Source: Streptosporangium canum
GTDB lineage: Bacteria > Actinomycetota > Actinomycetes > Streptosporangiales > Streptosporangiaceae
Direction: 5' to 3'
Assembly (NCBI RefSeq): GCF_900113865.1
Contig: NZ_FOQY01000037.1
Location: forward strand, 1 to 64,000
DNA: 64,000 nt
In this document: positions 33,417-42,660 of the stretch, one piece after another
How positions within the stretch are numbered: position 1 is the stretch's first letter
Layout: each line of letters begins with the position of its first letter
Notes under the pieces: model-generated
What the model was told of the DNA's origin: nothing
What the model saw: only the letters and a program-made list of their open reading frames with translations
The model's database searches: none
Program-made: the position numbers and the translations under genes

Positions 33417-33432
33417 GAAGAGAGGAGGGGAA

Positions 33433-34323
33433 ATGACCGTCGACGTGCACCAGCACCTGTGGACGCCCGCGCTCATCGACGCGCTCCGGTGCCGCACGGC
33501 CCCTCCGCGACTGGACGGCTGGACCCTCCACCTGTACGGCGAGCCCGCCTACGAGGTCGACCCCGGCGACCACGACCTCACCGGCCGCCTGGCGCTGAAC
33601 GAGGGGCTCGACCTGGCCCTGGTCTCACTGTCCAGCCCGCTCGGCATCGAGTCGCTGCCGCCCGAGGACGCCTGGCCGATCATCGACGCCTACCACGAGG
33701 ACGCCCTCGACCTGCCGGCCCCGTTCGGGGCCTGGGCCGCGACCTGCCTCGTCGACATCGACCCCGCCAGGCTCGCCAAGGCCCTCGACCAGGGGTTCGC
33801 CGGGCTCCAGCTGCCCGCGACGGCCGTGGGGACCGGTGCGGGCCTCGCGAGGGTCGCCCCGCTGCTCGACGTGCTCGCCGAGCGCGACCTGCCGCTCTTC
33901 GTGCACCCCGGTCCCGCCACCGAGCCCGGAGGACCCGGCTGGTGGCCCGCCGTCGTGCCGTACGTGCAGCAGATGCACGCCTCCTGGCACGCCTTCTCCG
34001 CCTTCGGCCGTCCCCGCCACCCCGGGCTGCGGGTCTGCTTCGCGCTGCTGGCCGGGCTGGCGCCGCTCCACTCCGAGCGGCTGATCAACCGCGGTGGCGA
34101 GGGCCGGGGCCTGGTGGATCCCGACCTGTTCCTGGAGACCTCCTCCTACGGCCCGCGCGCCATCGACGCGATCGTCCGCGAGCTCGGCATCGACGTCGTG
34201 GTCAACGGATCCGACGAGCCCTACGCCAGGGCCCCCGACCCCGCGCTCGGCGACGCCGCACGGCACGCCGTCGCGGTCACCAATCCCAGCCGTCTGCTGA
34301 ACCGAAAGGAGTCGCGCAAGTGA
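33433..34323 (+). CDS. Amidohydrolase-family protein
   Basis: 296 residues, GAGGAGGGG upstream. TIM-barrel amidohydrolase_2 type: HQHLW (metal-binding H-x-H) at residues 6-10, LPLFVHPGPA with the mid-barrel histidine, and VVNGSDEPYA with the terminal aspartate. Such enzymes hydrolyse or decarboxylate small cyclic or aromatic acids. It heads an operon with a leader-like ORF and cysteine dioxygenase, so its substrate may be a sulfur compound, though that is inference from context only. Confidence 0.85.
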   Translation: MTVDVHQHLWTPALIDALRCRTAPPRLDGWTLHLYGEPAYEVDPGDHDLTGRLALNEGLDLALVSLSSPLGIESLPPEDAWPIIDAYHEDALDLPAPFGAWAATCLVDIDPARLAKALDQGFAGLQLPATAVGTGAGLARVAPLLDVLAERDLPLFVHPGPATEPGGPGWWPAVVPYVQQMHASWHAFSAFGRPRHPGLRVCFALLAGLAPLHSERLINRGGEGRGLVDPDLFLETSSYGPRAIDAIVRELGIDVVVNGSDEPYARAPDPALGDAARHAVAVTNPSRLLNRKESRK

Positions 34324-34379
34324 ACGTGAACCAGTCCCAGGGCCGTGGGCGCTGTGCGCCTCCAGGAGGCCGGCGATGA
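34320..34379 (+). CDS. 19-codon leader-like ORF before cysteine dioxygenase gene
   Basis: GTG at 34320 overlaps the amidohydrolase stop (GTGA) and its own TGA overlaps the next ATG (ATGA). AAGGAG lies 8 nt upstream. The peptide would be MNVNQSQGRGRCAPPGGRR, with one cysteine followed by Ala-Pro-Pro. Double overlap with both neighbours suggests a translated coupling or attenuator peptide that could sense cysteine supply. No family known to me. Confidence 0.5.
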   Translation: MNVNQSQGRGRCAPPGGRR

Positions 34380-34888
34380 GCTACGAAGCACTGCCCGCCC
34401 GCGCCCTCGACCGGCGCGAGCTCCGCGACCTGGTCGACGAGCTGGCCGCCGACCCGTCCCGGTGGGAGGACCAGGTGGACTTCCCGGAGGAGGGGGGCCG
34501 CCACTACGCCTCCCTCTACCGGGACGCCTACGTCGACGTCTGGCTGCTGTGCTGGCGGCCGGAGGACGACACCGGCTGGCACGACCACGACATCTCCTCC
34601 GGCGCGGTCCGGGTGGTGGCGGGGACGCTGCTGGAGTGCAACCCGCGCATCGGCGGCGAGCACGTGCAGACCGTCGTCTCGGCGGGCGAGTCGTTCTCCT
34701 TCGGTCCCGACCACATCCACCGGCTGACCGGCGCGGTGGACGGCAGCGTCTCCATCCACGCCTACTCGCCGCCGCTGTGGCGCCTGGGCCAGTACTCCAT
34801 CAGCGACAGCGGCGTGATGCGCCGCACCTCGGTCAGCTACGCCGACGAGCTGCGTCCCATGGACGAGACCGAGGTCGCCGTCGCCTAG
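34376..34888 (+). CDS. Cysteine dioxygenase-like cupin
   Basis: 170 residues. The 3-His iron site of type I cysteine dioxygenases is visible: WHDHDISSGAVRVVAGTLLE gives H-x-H and FGPDHIHRL the third histidine. WLLCWRPEDDTGWHDHD is the conserved approach strand. It converts cysteine to cysteine sulfinate with O2. GGAGG in the leader ORF serves as its ribosome site. Third gene of the operon begun by the amidohydrolase. Confidence 0.88.
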   Translation: MSYEALPARALDRRELRDLVDELAADPSRWEDQVDFPEEGGRHYASLYRDAYVDVWLLCWRPEDDTGWHDHDISSGAVRVVAGTLLECNPRIGGEHVQTVVSAGESFSFGPDHIHRLTGAVDGSVSIHAYSPPLWRLGQYSISDSGVMRRTSVSYADELRPMDETEVAVA

Positions 34889-34977
34889 GAGCCGTGCCGT
34901 CTCCGCTGCGCGAGCCGGACGACCTCCTCGAAGGTCGGGATCCGGGCAGTGCCGTTGGAGACGGCGCGGGCGGAGGC

Positions 34978-36192
34978 TCAGCCCTGTTCCGTGACGGTGG
35001 CGGGACGGGCCCGCTCCGCACCGGCGGCCACCGGGCGGCCGGCCAGGAATCCGGCGGCCAGTTGCAGCCCGCACGCGCCGAGCCCGGCCAGCAGCGGCAG
35101 CGTCCAGCCGCCCGAACTCTCGCGGAGCACGCCGATCAGGAAGGGGCCGAGCGCCGCCAGCACGTATCCGGCGGACTGGGCGACGGCCGACAGCGCGGTG
35201 ACCGAGGCGGGGTCGGGGGCGCGCAGCGCGATGATCAGAAGGGCGAGCGCGATCGAGGCGCCCTGCCCCAGGCCGAGAACGATCATCCACAGCCAGGGGA
35301 CGACGGCCGGCGCGGCCAGCACGCCGACGTATCCCACGATGGTGAGCAGGGCCGCGACCGTCACGTGCGGCACCTGCGACCGGGCCCTGCCCGCGAGGAC
35401 CGGGACCGTGAGCGTGGCGGCGATCTGCGCGAGGTTGGTCAGGCCGAGCATGTAGCCCGCCTGGTCGGCGGGGAGCCCCGCGTCGCGGAGGATCGTGGGC
35501 ACCCAGGCGAGCACGATGTAGAAGGTCAGCGACTGAAGGCCCATGTAGGCGGTGACGGCCCAGGTAACCCGGCTGCCCAGCACCGCGCGGAAGGACCGGG
35601 GCGCGCCTCCCCCGGGCGCCGGGCGCCGCAGCGCCTGGGGCAGCCAGAGCACGGCCGCCGCCACGGCCGGGACGGCGGCCATCGCGGTCACCTCGCGCCA
35701 GCCGTACCCGCCGGCGCGCTCCAGCGGCACCGCCAGCCCGGACGCCACGGCGGCGCCCAGCACGAGGCCGGAGACGTACACCGAGGTGAACAGGCCGACC
35801 TGGGAGGGGAAGTGCTGCTTGACGACCGCGGGCATCACCACGTTCATGATGGCGATGGCCGTACCGGCGACGGCCGCCCCCGCGTAGAGGGCCGGGACGC
35901 TCCCGGCGGCGCGCAGCGCCACCCCGGCGGCCAGGATCAGCAGCCCGGCCAGCAGCGTGCGGTCCAGGCCGAACCGGCGGGCCAGCAGCGGGGCGAGCGG
36001 GGCCAGCACGCCCAGGCAGACCACCATCACCGTGGTGATCGCCCCGCCACCGGCCGCGCTCAGCCCGAGGTCGGCCATGATCTCGCTCAGCACCGGGGAG
36101 ACCCCGGCCAGCGCGGGCCTCAGGTTGAGCGAGGCGAGCACGAACCCCGCGATCAGCAGGGCCCGCGACAGCCTGAGTCCCCGATCAGTCAT
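34978..36192 (-). CDS. MFS transporter, CynX/NimT-like
   Basis: 404 residues from ATG 36192; the upstream open frame to 36870 reads through other genes and is not coding. Twelve transmembrane helices. LNLRPALAGVSPVLSEIMADLGLSAAGGGAITTVMVVCLGVLAPLAPLLARRFG is the CynX/NimT (cyanate, 2-nitroimidazole) family start. Export or uptake of a small organic anion. Divergent from the pca remnants. Beyond its stop, in the same frame, 30 more sense codons (NGTARIPTFEEVVRLAQRRR) run to a TAG at 34887. Confidence 0.85.
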   Translation of the reverse strand: MTDRGLRLSRALLIAGFVLASLNLRPALAGVSPVLSEIMADLGLSAAGGGAITTVMVVCLGVLAPLAPLLARRFGLDRTLLAGLLILAAGVALRAAGSVPALYAGAAVAGTAIAIMNVVMPAVVKQHFPSQVGLFTSVYVSGLVLGAAVASGLAVPLERAGGYGWREVTAMAAVPAVAAAVLWLPQALRRPAPGGGAPRSFRAVLGSRVTWAVTAYMGLQSLTFYIVLAWVPTILRDAGLPADQAGYMLGLTNLAQIAATLTVPVLAGRARSQVPHVTVAALLTIVGYVGVLAAPAVVPWLWMIVLGLGQGASIALALLIIALRAPDPASVTALSAVAQSAGYVLAALGPFLIGVLRESSGGWTLPLLAGLGACGLQLAAGFLAGRPVAAGAERARPATVTEQG

Positions 36193-36263
36193 CGCCCCAC
36201 TTTCCCACAGAACCGGCATTGACCTTCCCCGGCGAGGGTCACTAAGTTCGCAGGAAGAACGTT

Positions 36264-36280
36264 TGTCCGCATGGCGAACA
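36264..36280. promoter_or_regulatory. Possible IclR/PcaR operator at the pca operon promoter
   Basis: TGTCCGC-ATG-GCGAACA, an inverted repeat matching at 6 of 7 positions per arm, 15 nt before the first pca ATG and near a second TTCGC at 36247. Confidence 0.4.
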
Positions 36281-36294
36281 CACGAGGGGGCGCG

Positions 36295-36415
36295 ATGGCC
36301 ACGGTCACCTCGCCCGCCGACGCGGTGGCGGATCTCGTGCACGACGTCGCCGTCGTGCACGCGCAGCGCGCCGGCCGGCGGGACGCCGGCACCCGTCGAC
36401 CAGGAGCTCAAGATC

Positions 36416-36423
<8 letters not shown>
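36295..36423 (+). pseudogene. Remnant of 3-oxoadipate CoA-transferase genes (pcaI/pcaJ deletion scar)
   Basis: A 42-codon ORF with GAGGGGG 4 nt before its ATG begins MATVTSPADAVADLVHD, which looks like the start of a CoA-transferase alpha subunit, then turns to low-complexity residues and stops at 36423, overlapping the pcaF start. In another frame just before pcaF, PAGGTPAPVDQELKI resembles the C-terminal tail of a beta subunit. Together this suggests that one deletion removed nearly all of the two transferase genes. Assigned from memory of family termini, so moderate confidence. Confidence 0.5.
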
Positions 36424-37591
<1,168 letters not shown>

Positions 37592-37655
37592 CGTTCGCCG
37601 CACCCCTCGCCCAGCTACATGACACTCTGTCGACATCATGAAACTGGAGGTGACC

Positions 37656-38987
37656 ATGACCTTGTCGGCACACGGCGGACTGTTCTCCGGGATGTTCGCC
37701 AGGGGCGGGGCCGCGCCCGAGGTGTCGGACGCGGCGTGGCTGGCCGCGATGCTGGACGTCGAGGCCGCGCTGGCCGGCGCCCAGGCGGGGATCGGACTGG
37801 TCCCGGAGGAGGCGGCCGCGGCGCTGGAGGAGGCCTGCCGGCCGGAGTTCTTCGACCTGGCCGAGCTGGGGTGCGGGGCCGCGCCGGCGGGGAACCCGGT
37901 GATCCCCCTGGTCGCCGCGCTACGCGAACGGGTCAAGCCCGCGCTGCGGCGGTTCGTGCACTACGGCGCGACCAGCCAGGACATCAACGACACGGCCGCG
38001 ATGCTGGTCGCCTGCCGCGCGCTCGCCCCGCTCCTGGCCGACCTGTCCGCCTGCGCCGACGCGTGCGCGCGGCTGGCCGGCGAGCACCGCGGCACCGTGA
38101 TGGCCGGGCGCACCGTCCTGCAGCACGCCGTGCCGGTCACCTTCGGGCTGAAGGCGGCCGGCTGGCTGAGCGCGCTGGACCGGTCGCGGGCGGAGCTGGC
38201 GGAGCTGGAGCTGCCCGTCCAGTACGGCGGGGCGGCGGGCACCCTGTCCGTCCTCGGCGAGCGGGGCCACGAGGTCCTGCCGCGCCTGGCGGCCGAGCTG
38301 GGCCTGGCCGAGCCGCTCCTGCCCTGGCACACCGACCGCACCCCGGTCGCCCGGCTGGCCTGCGCCCTCGGCACGGCCTCCGGGACGCTCGGCAAGATCG
38401 CGACCGATGTGAAGCTGCTGGCCCAGACCGAGGTGGGCGAGGCCGCCGAACCGTCGGCCCCCGGCCGGGGCGGCTCCAGCGCCATGCCGCACAAGCGCAA
38501 CCCGGTGGGCGCGATGTCCGTGCTCGCCTGCGTCCAGCGCGTCCCCGGACTGGTGGCCTCGGTGCTCGCGGGCATGGTCCAGGAGCACGAGCGCGCCGCC
38601 GGCCCCTGGCAGGCGGAGTGGGAGACGCTCAGCGAGCTGCTCCGGCTCACCGGCAGCGCCGCGTCCTGGCTCCGCGAGGTGCTGGAGGGCCTGGCCGTCG
38701 ACCCCGCGCGGATGCGGGCCAACCTCGACGCGACGCGGGGGCTGCCGATGGCCGAGCACGTCGTCGCCCGGCTCGGCGGCACCCCCGAGGCGCGCGGGCT
38801 GGTGGACGCCGCCTGCGCCAGGGCGGTCGACGAGGGCCTGTCGCTGCGGGAGGCGCTGCCGGCCGCTCCCGGCCTGAGCCTGACGCCGCAGGAGCTGGAC
38901 GCCGCCCTGGACCCGGCGGGCTACCTCGGCTCCGCCGGGACCTTCGTCGACCGGGCGCTCGCCGCCCACCTGAACCCGCCCGGCTGA
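37656..38987 (+). CDS. pcaB: 3-carboxy-cis,cis-muconate cycloisomerase
   Basis: 443 residues from ATG 37656 (GGAGG 5 nt upstream). Fumarase/aspartase superfamily: signature GGSSAMPHKRNPVGAMSV, HYGATSQDINDTAAMLVACRAL and GRTVLQHAVPVTFGLKAAGWL match the PcaB group. It lactonises 3-carboxymuconate in protocatechuate degradation. Protocatechuate dioxygenase genes (pcaHG), usually next to it, are not in the window. Confidence 0.92.
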   Translation: MTLSAHGGLFSGMFARGGAAPEVSDAAWLAAMLDVEAALAGAQAGIGLVPEEAAAALEEACRPEFFDLAELGCGAAPAGNPVIPLVAALRERVKPALRRFVHYGATSQDINDTAAMLVACRALAPLLADLSACADACARLAGEHRGTVMAGRTVLQHAVPVTFGLKAAGWLSALDRSRAELAELELPVQYGGAAGTLSVLGERGHEVLPRLAAELGLAEPLLPWHTDRTPVARLACALGTASGTLGKIATDVKLLAQTEVGEAAEPSAPGRGGSSAMPHKRNPVGAMSVLACVQRVPGLVASVLAGMVQEHERAAGPWQAEWETLSELLRLTGSAASWLREVLEGLAVDPARMRANLDATRGLPMAEHVVARLGGTPEARGLVDAACARAVDEGLSLREALPAAPGLSLTPQELDAALDPAGYLGSAGTFVDRALAAHLNPPG

Positions 38988-39039
38988 GCACGGCGCCCCG
39001 GACGGGGACAGCCGGGTGAACACGACAAGGAGCTGAAGG

Positions 39040-39438
39040 ATGGACATGTGGAGCGCCGGAGACGCGACGCGCCGGTCCGTACTGGGTGACGAGCACGTGG
39101 ACCGCGCCACCGCGGGCGCCACGCCGTTCACCGCGGACTTCCAGGAGCTCATCACCAAGTACGCCTGGGGCGAGATCTGGACCCGTCCCGGCCTGGACCG
39201 GCGCACCCGTAGCTGCGTCACCCTCGCCCTGCTCACCGCGCTCGGGCACGAACACGAGCTGGCCATGCACGTGAGGGCGGCGCTCCGCATCGGTCTCACC
39301 GAGGAGGAGATCAAGGAGGTGCTGCTGCAGACCGCGGTCTACGCGGGGGTGCCCGCGGCCAACCGCGCGTTCGCGGTGGCGCGGGCGGCACTGGAGTCCG
39401 ACCGGAACGGGGAGGATGGGGATGGACGGACCGGTTGA
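39040..39438 (+). CDS. pcaC: 4-carboxymuconolactone decarboxylase
   Basis: 132 residues with AAGGAG 7 nt upstream. Carboxymuconolactone-decarboxylase fold: WGEIWTRPGLDRRTRSCVTLALLTALGHEHELAMHVRAALRIGLTEEEIKEVLLQTAVYAGVPAANRAF. It is the stand-alone C domain. Many actinobacteria carry a fused PcaD-PcaC (PcaL), but no hydrolase part is present here. Catalyses decarboxylation to 3-oxoadipate enol-lactone. Confidence 0.92.
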   Translation: MDMWSAGDATRRSVLGDEHVDRATAGATPFTADFQELITKYAWGEIWTRPGLDRRTRSCVTLALLTALGHEHELAMHVRAALRIGLTEEEIKEVLLQTAVYAGVPAANRAFAVARAALESDRNGEDGDGRTG

Positions 39439-40225
39439 CCGCGGCTCTGACCACGTGCAGTCGCTGGCCCGGGGGCTGTCGGTGATCCGGGCGTTCGGCG
39501 CGGCCACCCCCGAGCTGACGCTCAGCGAGGTCGCCCGCGCCACCGGCCTGACCCGCGCGGCGGCCCGGCGGTTCCTGCTGACCCTGGTCGACCTGGGCTA
39601 CGTCCGGACCGACGGGCGGCTGTTCGCGCTCTCCCCGCGCGTCCTGGAGCTCGGTTACGCCTACCTGTCCGGGCTCTCGCTGCCCGAGATGGCCGAGCCG
39701 CACCTGGCGCGGCTCGTCGCCGAGGTGCGCGAGTCGGCGTCGATGGCGGTGCTCGACGGCGGGGACATCGTCTACGTGGCCCGGGTGGCGACCACGCGGA
39801 TCATGCGGGTGTCCATCGACATCGGCACCCGCTTCCCGGCCCACTGCACCTCGATGGGGCGGGTGCTGCTCGCCGGGCTGCCCGCCGGCGAGCTGGACGC
39901 CCGTCTCGGCCGCGCCGGGCTGCGCGGGTTCACCGCCCGGACCCTCACCACGCCCTCCGCCCTCCGGGCCGAGCTGGACCGCGTCCGCTCCCAGGGCTGG
40001 GCGATGGTCGACCAGGAGCTGGAGGAGGGGCTGCGCTCGGTCGCCGTGCCCGTCCGGGATCGTTCCGGCCGGGTGGTCGCCGCGATGAACATCTCCTCCC
40101 ACGCGAGCCAGACGACCGTCGAATCCGTCCGGAGCGACCTGCTGCCGCCGCTGCTGGCCGCCGCGGCGCGGGTGGAGGCCGACCTGCACGCGACGGGAGT
40201 GACGGGCACCGCGTTCTCCCGCTGA
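39422..40225 (+). CDS. pcaR: IclR-family regulator of the beta-ketoadipate pathway
   Basis: About 267 residues from ATG 39422 (GGGGAGG 6 nt upstream; ATG 39416 is closer to that site and less likely). It overlaps pcaC by 17 nt. IclR HTH (LTLSEVARATGLTRAAARRFLLTLVDLGYVRTDGRLFALSPRVLELGYAYL) and effector domain (HCTSMGRVLLAG, VDQELEEGLRSVAVPVRD) match the PcaR/PobR subgroup. It should activate the pca operon in response to 3-oxoadipate. Confidence 0.9.
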   Translation: MDGPVDRGSDHVQSLARGLSVIRAFGAATPELTLSEVARATGLTRAAARRFLLTLVDLGYVRTDGRLFALSPRVLELGYAYLSGLSLPEMAEPHLARLVAEVRESASMAVLDGGDIVYVARVATTRIMRVSIDIGTRFPAHCTSMGRVLLAGLPAGELDARLGRAGLRGFTARTLTTPSALRAELDRVRSQGWAMVDQELEEGLRSVAVPVRDRSGRVVAAMNISSHASQTTVESVRSDLLPPLLAAAARVEADLHATGVTGTAFSR

Positions 40226-40239
40226 CCCGCCGGGATCGA

Positions 40240-40253
40240 TGACAACGTTGTCA
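40240..40253. promoter_or_regulatory. LacI operator TGACAACGTTGTCA (copy at the regulator gene)
   Basis: Perfect 14-bp palindrome, 12 nt before the LacI ATG at 40265. An exact copy is upstream of the sugar ABC operon at 46944-46957. Confidence 0.85.
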
Positions 40254-40264
40254 ACGGCGGGGAC

Positions 40265-41272
40265 ATGGGCGATGATCGGGCCGTGACAGACAGTGTCCAC
40301 GGACGTCCCACCATGAAAGACGTCGCCGCGGCGGCCGGGGTGGCGCTCAAGACCGTCTCCCGGGTCGTCAACGAGGAGCCGGGGGTCAACCCCGCCACGG
40401 CCGAGCGGGTCCTGTCCGCCATCGAACGGCTCGGCTACCGGCGCAACGAGAGCGCCCGGGTGCTCCGCCGGGGCCGGACCGCGAGCATCGGCCTGGTGAT
40501 CGAGGACGTGGCCGACCCGTTCTACTCCGGGATCAGCCGCGCGGTCGAGGACGTGGCGCTCCGGCACGGATCACTGGTGCTCAGCGGCTCCTCGGGGGAG
40601 GAGCCCCGGCGCGAGCGGGAGCTCGTCCTCACCTTCTGCTCCCGCCGGGTGGACGGCCTGATCATCGTGCCGGCCGGGACCGACCACGGATACCTCAGGC
40701 CCGAGCTCGACGCGGGGATCCCCGCCGTCTTCGCCGACCGGCCCGGCGGCCTGGACCTGGACACCGTGATCTGCGACAACAACGGCGGGGCGCACACCGG
40801 GGTCACCCACCTGATCCGGCACGGCCACCGCCGTGTCGCCTTCCTCGGCGACAGCGCCTCCATCTTCACCGCCGCCGAACGCCTGTACGGCTACCGCCGC
40901 GCCGTCGAGGACGCGGGCCTGCCGGTCGACGAGTCGCTGGTGGCGATGGGCCCTCCGGAGCGGGCCGGGCCCGCGCTGACCCGGATGTTCGCCGGAGACG
41001 ACCCGCCCACGGCGGTGTTCACCGGCAACGGCCGGATCACCGTGGCCGTGCTGCGCACCGGCCACCGGCTCGCCATGGTCGGCTTCGACGACTTCGAGCT
41101 CGCCGACCTGCTGGTGCCCGGCGTGACCGTGGTGGCCCAGGACCCGGCGAGGCTCGGCCGCGCCGCCGCCGAGCTGCTCTTCCGCCGCATCATGGGCGGA
41201 CCGGGCGCCGCCGAGCGGATCGAGCTGCCCACCCGTCTCATCCCCCGCGGTTCGGGAGAGCTCCGGCCGTAG
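40265..41272 (+). CDS. LacI-family regulator of the adjacent sugar ABC transporter
   Basis: 335 residues from ATG 40265; a GTG at 40283 (MTDSVHGRPTMKDV) is an alternative. HTH and hinge: TMKDVAAAAGVALKTVSRVVNEEPGVNPATAERVLSAIERLGYRRNESARVL. Effector domain: SIGLVIEDVADPFYSGISRAVEDVAL and VAFLGDSASIFTAAERLYGYRRAVE. The shared 14-bp operators identify the importer at 43.7-46.9 kb as its likely target, with autoregulation. Confidence 0.92.
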   Translation: MGDDRAVTDSVHGRPTMKDVAAAAGVALKTVSRVVNEEPGVNPATAERVLSAIERLGYRRNESARVLRRGRTASIGLVIEDVADPFYSGISRAVEDVALRHGSLVLSGSSGEEPRRERELVLTFCSRRVDGLIIVPAGTDHGYLRPELDAGIPAVFADRPGGLDLDTVICDNNGGAHTGVTHLIRHGHRRVAFLGDSASIFTAAERLYGYRRAVEDAGLPVDESLVAMGPPERAGPALTRMFAGDDPPTAVFTGNGRITVAVLRTGHRLAMVGFDDFELADLLVPGVTVVAQDPARLGRAAAELLFRRIMGGPGAAERIELPTRLIPRGSGELRP

Positions 41273-41403
41273 GCCGCCTCGCGGGAGCGATCACGCCGGG
41301 GCGGGTTTCCCTGATCCGGAGGATCGGCCTCACCTGGTGAGGCGGATCTTCCCGGACCAGGGAACGTGCCGGTCTCCGGCGGGCCCCGATCCCAGGCGTC
41401 CGG

Positions 41404-42594
41404 TCAGGAGGACGCCGGGCGCAGGGACCGGTGCAGGGCGAGGGAGCAGCCGATGGTCGCGGCTCCGGCGAGGACGATCGCCAGGTGCGGCGCGGTCAGC
41501 TCGGCGGCCAGGCCCACGAGGGCGGCGCCCGCCGCCTGGCCGGTCATCATCCCCGCCGTCGCCAGGCCGAAGGCCTGTCCCCGGACCGGCTCGGGCACCG
41601 CCGCCACGAACCCCCGCTGCAGCCCGAGCTGGTAGGAGGCGCTGCCCAGCGTGGCGAGCAGGGCGAGCAGGGCGGCCCACGCGAAGCCCGGCTGGAGGGC
41701 GAAGCCGAGCAGCGGAACGCCCGACAGCACCGCGAGCGGCAGCGCCAGCCGCTCGCGCGTCGAGGGTGAGGCGAACCGGCCGACGGCGAGGTTGCCGGCC
41801 GCCATGCCCAGCGACGCGGCGGCGAGCGCGATCCCGGCCGTGCCGCCCAGGTAGGGGACGAACATCGCCTCGGCGCCCACCACGAACGACACCGGCAGCC
41901 ACTGGGCGAGCAGCAGCCCGCGCACCCTCGGGTCGGCCAGCAGGCTCCGGTTGACCCGCAGCGTCTCCCGTACGGCACCGCCCTCCCCCGCGCCCCGGGC
42001 GGGGAGGTCGGGCAGGCCGGCTCGGAGCACCAGGGCGGCCACGGCGGACAGTCCGGCGGTGACGGCCAGCGCCCCGGCGGGACCCGCGGCCGCGAGGATG
42101 CCGCCGCCCACGGCCAGCCCGCCGATCTGCGCCCCGGCCGCGGTCATCGACAGCACGGACCTGGCCAGCACGAACGCGTCGCCCGGCAGCAGGTCCGGCA
42201 GGAGGGCGGTACGGGCCGCCAGGAAGACCGGCGAGAACAGGCCGGTGACGAGGACCAGAGCGAGCATCGCCCAGACAGACAGCCCGGCGAAGGCCAGCAG
42301 CAGGCAGGTCACCACCCGGACCAGCTCTCCGGCGATCATCAGCAGGCGCGGCCGTATCCGGTCGGCCAGCGAGAGCAGGAACGTCCCGCCGACGATGTAG
42401 GGGAGGAAGCCCAGCATGTACGCCGCGGCCGACAGGCCCGGCGAGCCGGTCCGCGCGTAGACCAGCGCCGCCAGGGCCAGCATCTTGACCTGGTCTCCGG
42501 CCACCAGGAGCGTGAAGCTCCCGAACAGCACCCGGAACTCCCGGCTCGCGAAGACCTCGCCGTAGGTCGCGGCGCGCTCATGTGTGGTGGTCAT
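41404..42594 (-). CDS. MFS transporter, probably drug efflux
   Basis: About 396 residues from ATG 42594; ATG 42603 is an alternative and neither has a strong ribosome site. Eleven or twelve transmembrane helices. FASREFRVLFGSFTLLVAGDQVKMLALAALVYARTGSPGLSAAAYMLGFLPYIVGGTFLLSLADRIRPR is the start of MFS_3-type exporters. Divergent from a DUF5937/ArsR gene over a 20-bp palindrome, so likely repressed by it. Substrate unknown. Confidence 0.88.
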   Translation of the reverse strand: MTTTHERAATYGEVFASREFRVLFGSFTLLVAGDQVKMLALAALVYARTGSPGLSAAAYMLGFLPYIVGGTFLLSLADRIRPRLLMIAGELVRVVTCLLLAFAGLSVWAMLALVLVTGLFSPVFLAARTALLPDLLPGDAFVLARSVLSMTAAGAQIGGLAVGGGILAAAGPAGALAVTAGLSAVAALVLRAGLPDLPARGAGEGGAVRETLRVNRSLLADPRVRGLLLAQWLPVSFVVGAEAMFVPYLGGTAGIALAAASLGMAAGNLAVGRFASPSTRERLALPLAVLSGVPLLGFALQPGFAWAALLALLATLGSASYQLGLQRGFVAAVPEPVRGQAFGLATAGMMTGQAAGAALVGLAAELTAPHLAIVLAGAATIGCSLALHRSLRPASS

Positions 42595-42632
42595 GCGCGC
42601 CATGCTCGGGGAGCCGGAGGTAACTGGCTAAG

Positions 42633-42652
42633 CTTTCGGATATATCCGAAAG
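42633..42652. promoter_or_regulatory. 20-bp palindromic operator between MFS and ArsR genes
   Basis: CTTTCGGATATATCCGAAAG, perfect, 8 nt before the regulator ATG at 42661 and 38 nt before the MFS start at 42594. Likely bound by the ArsR-type regulator and controlling both genes. Confidence 0.8.
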
Positions 42653-42660
42653 GTCGTGTG

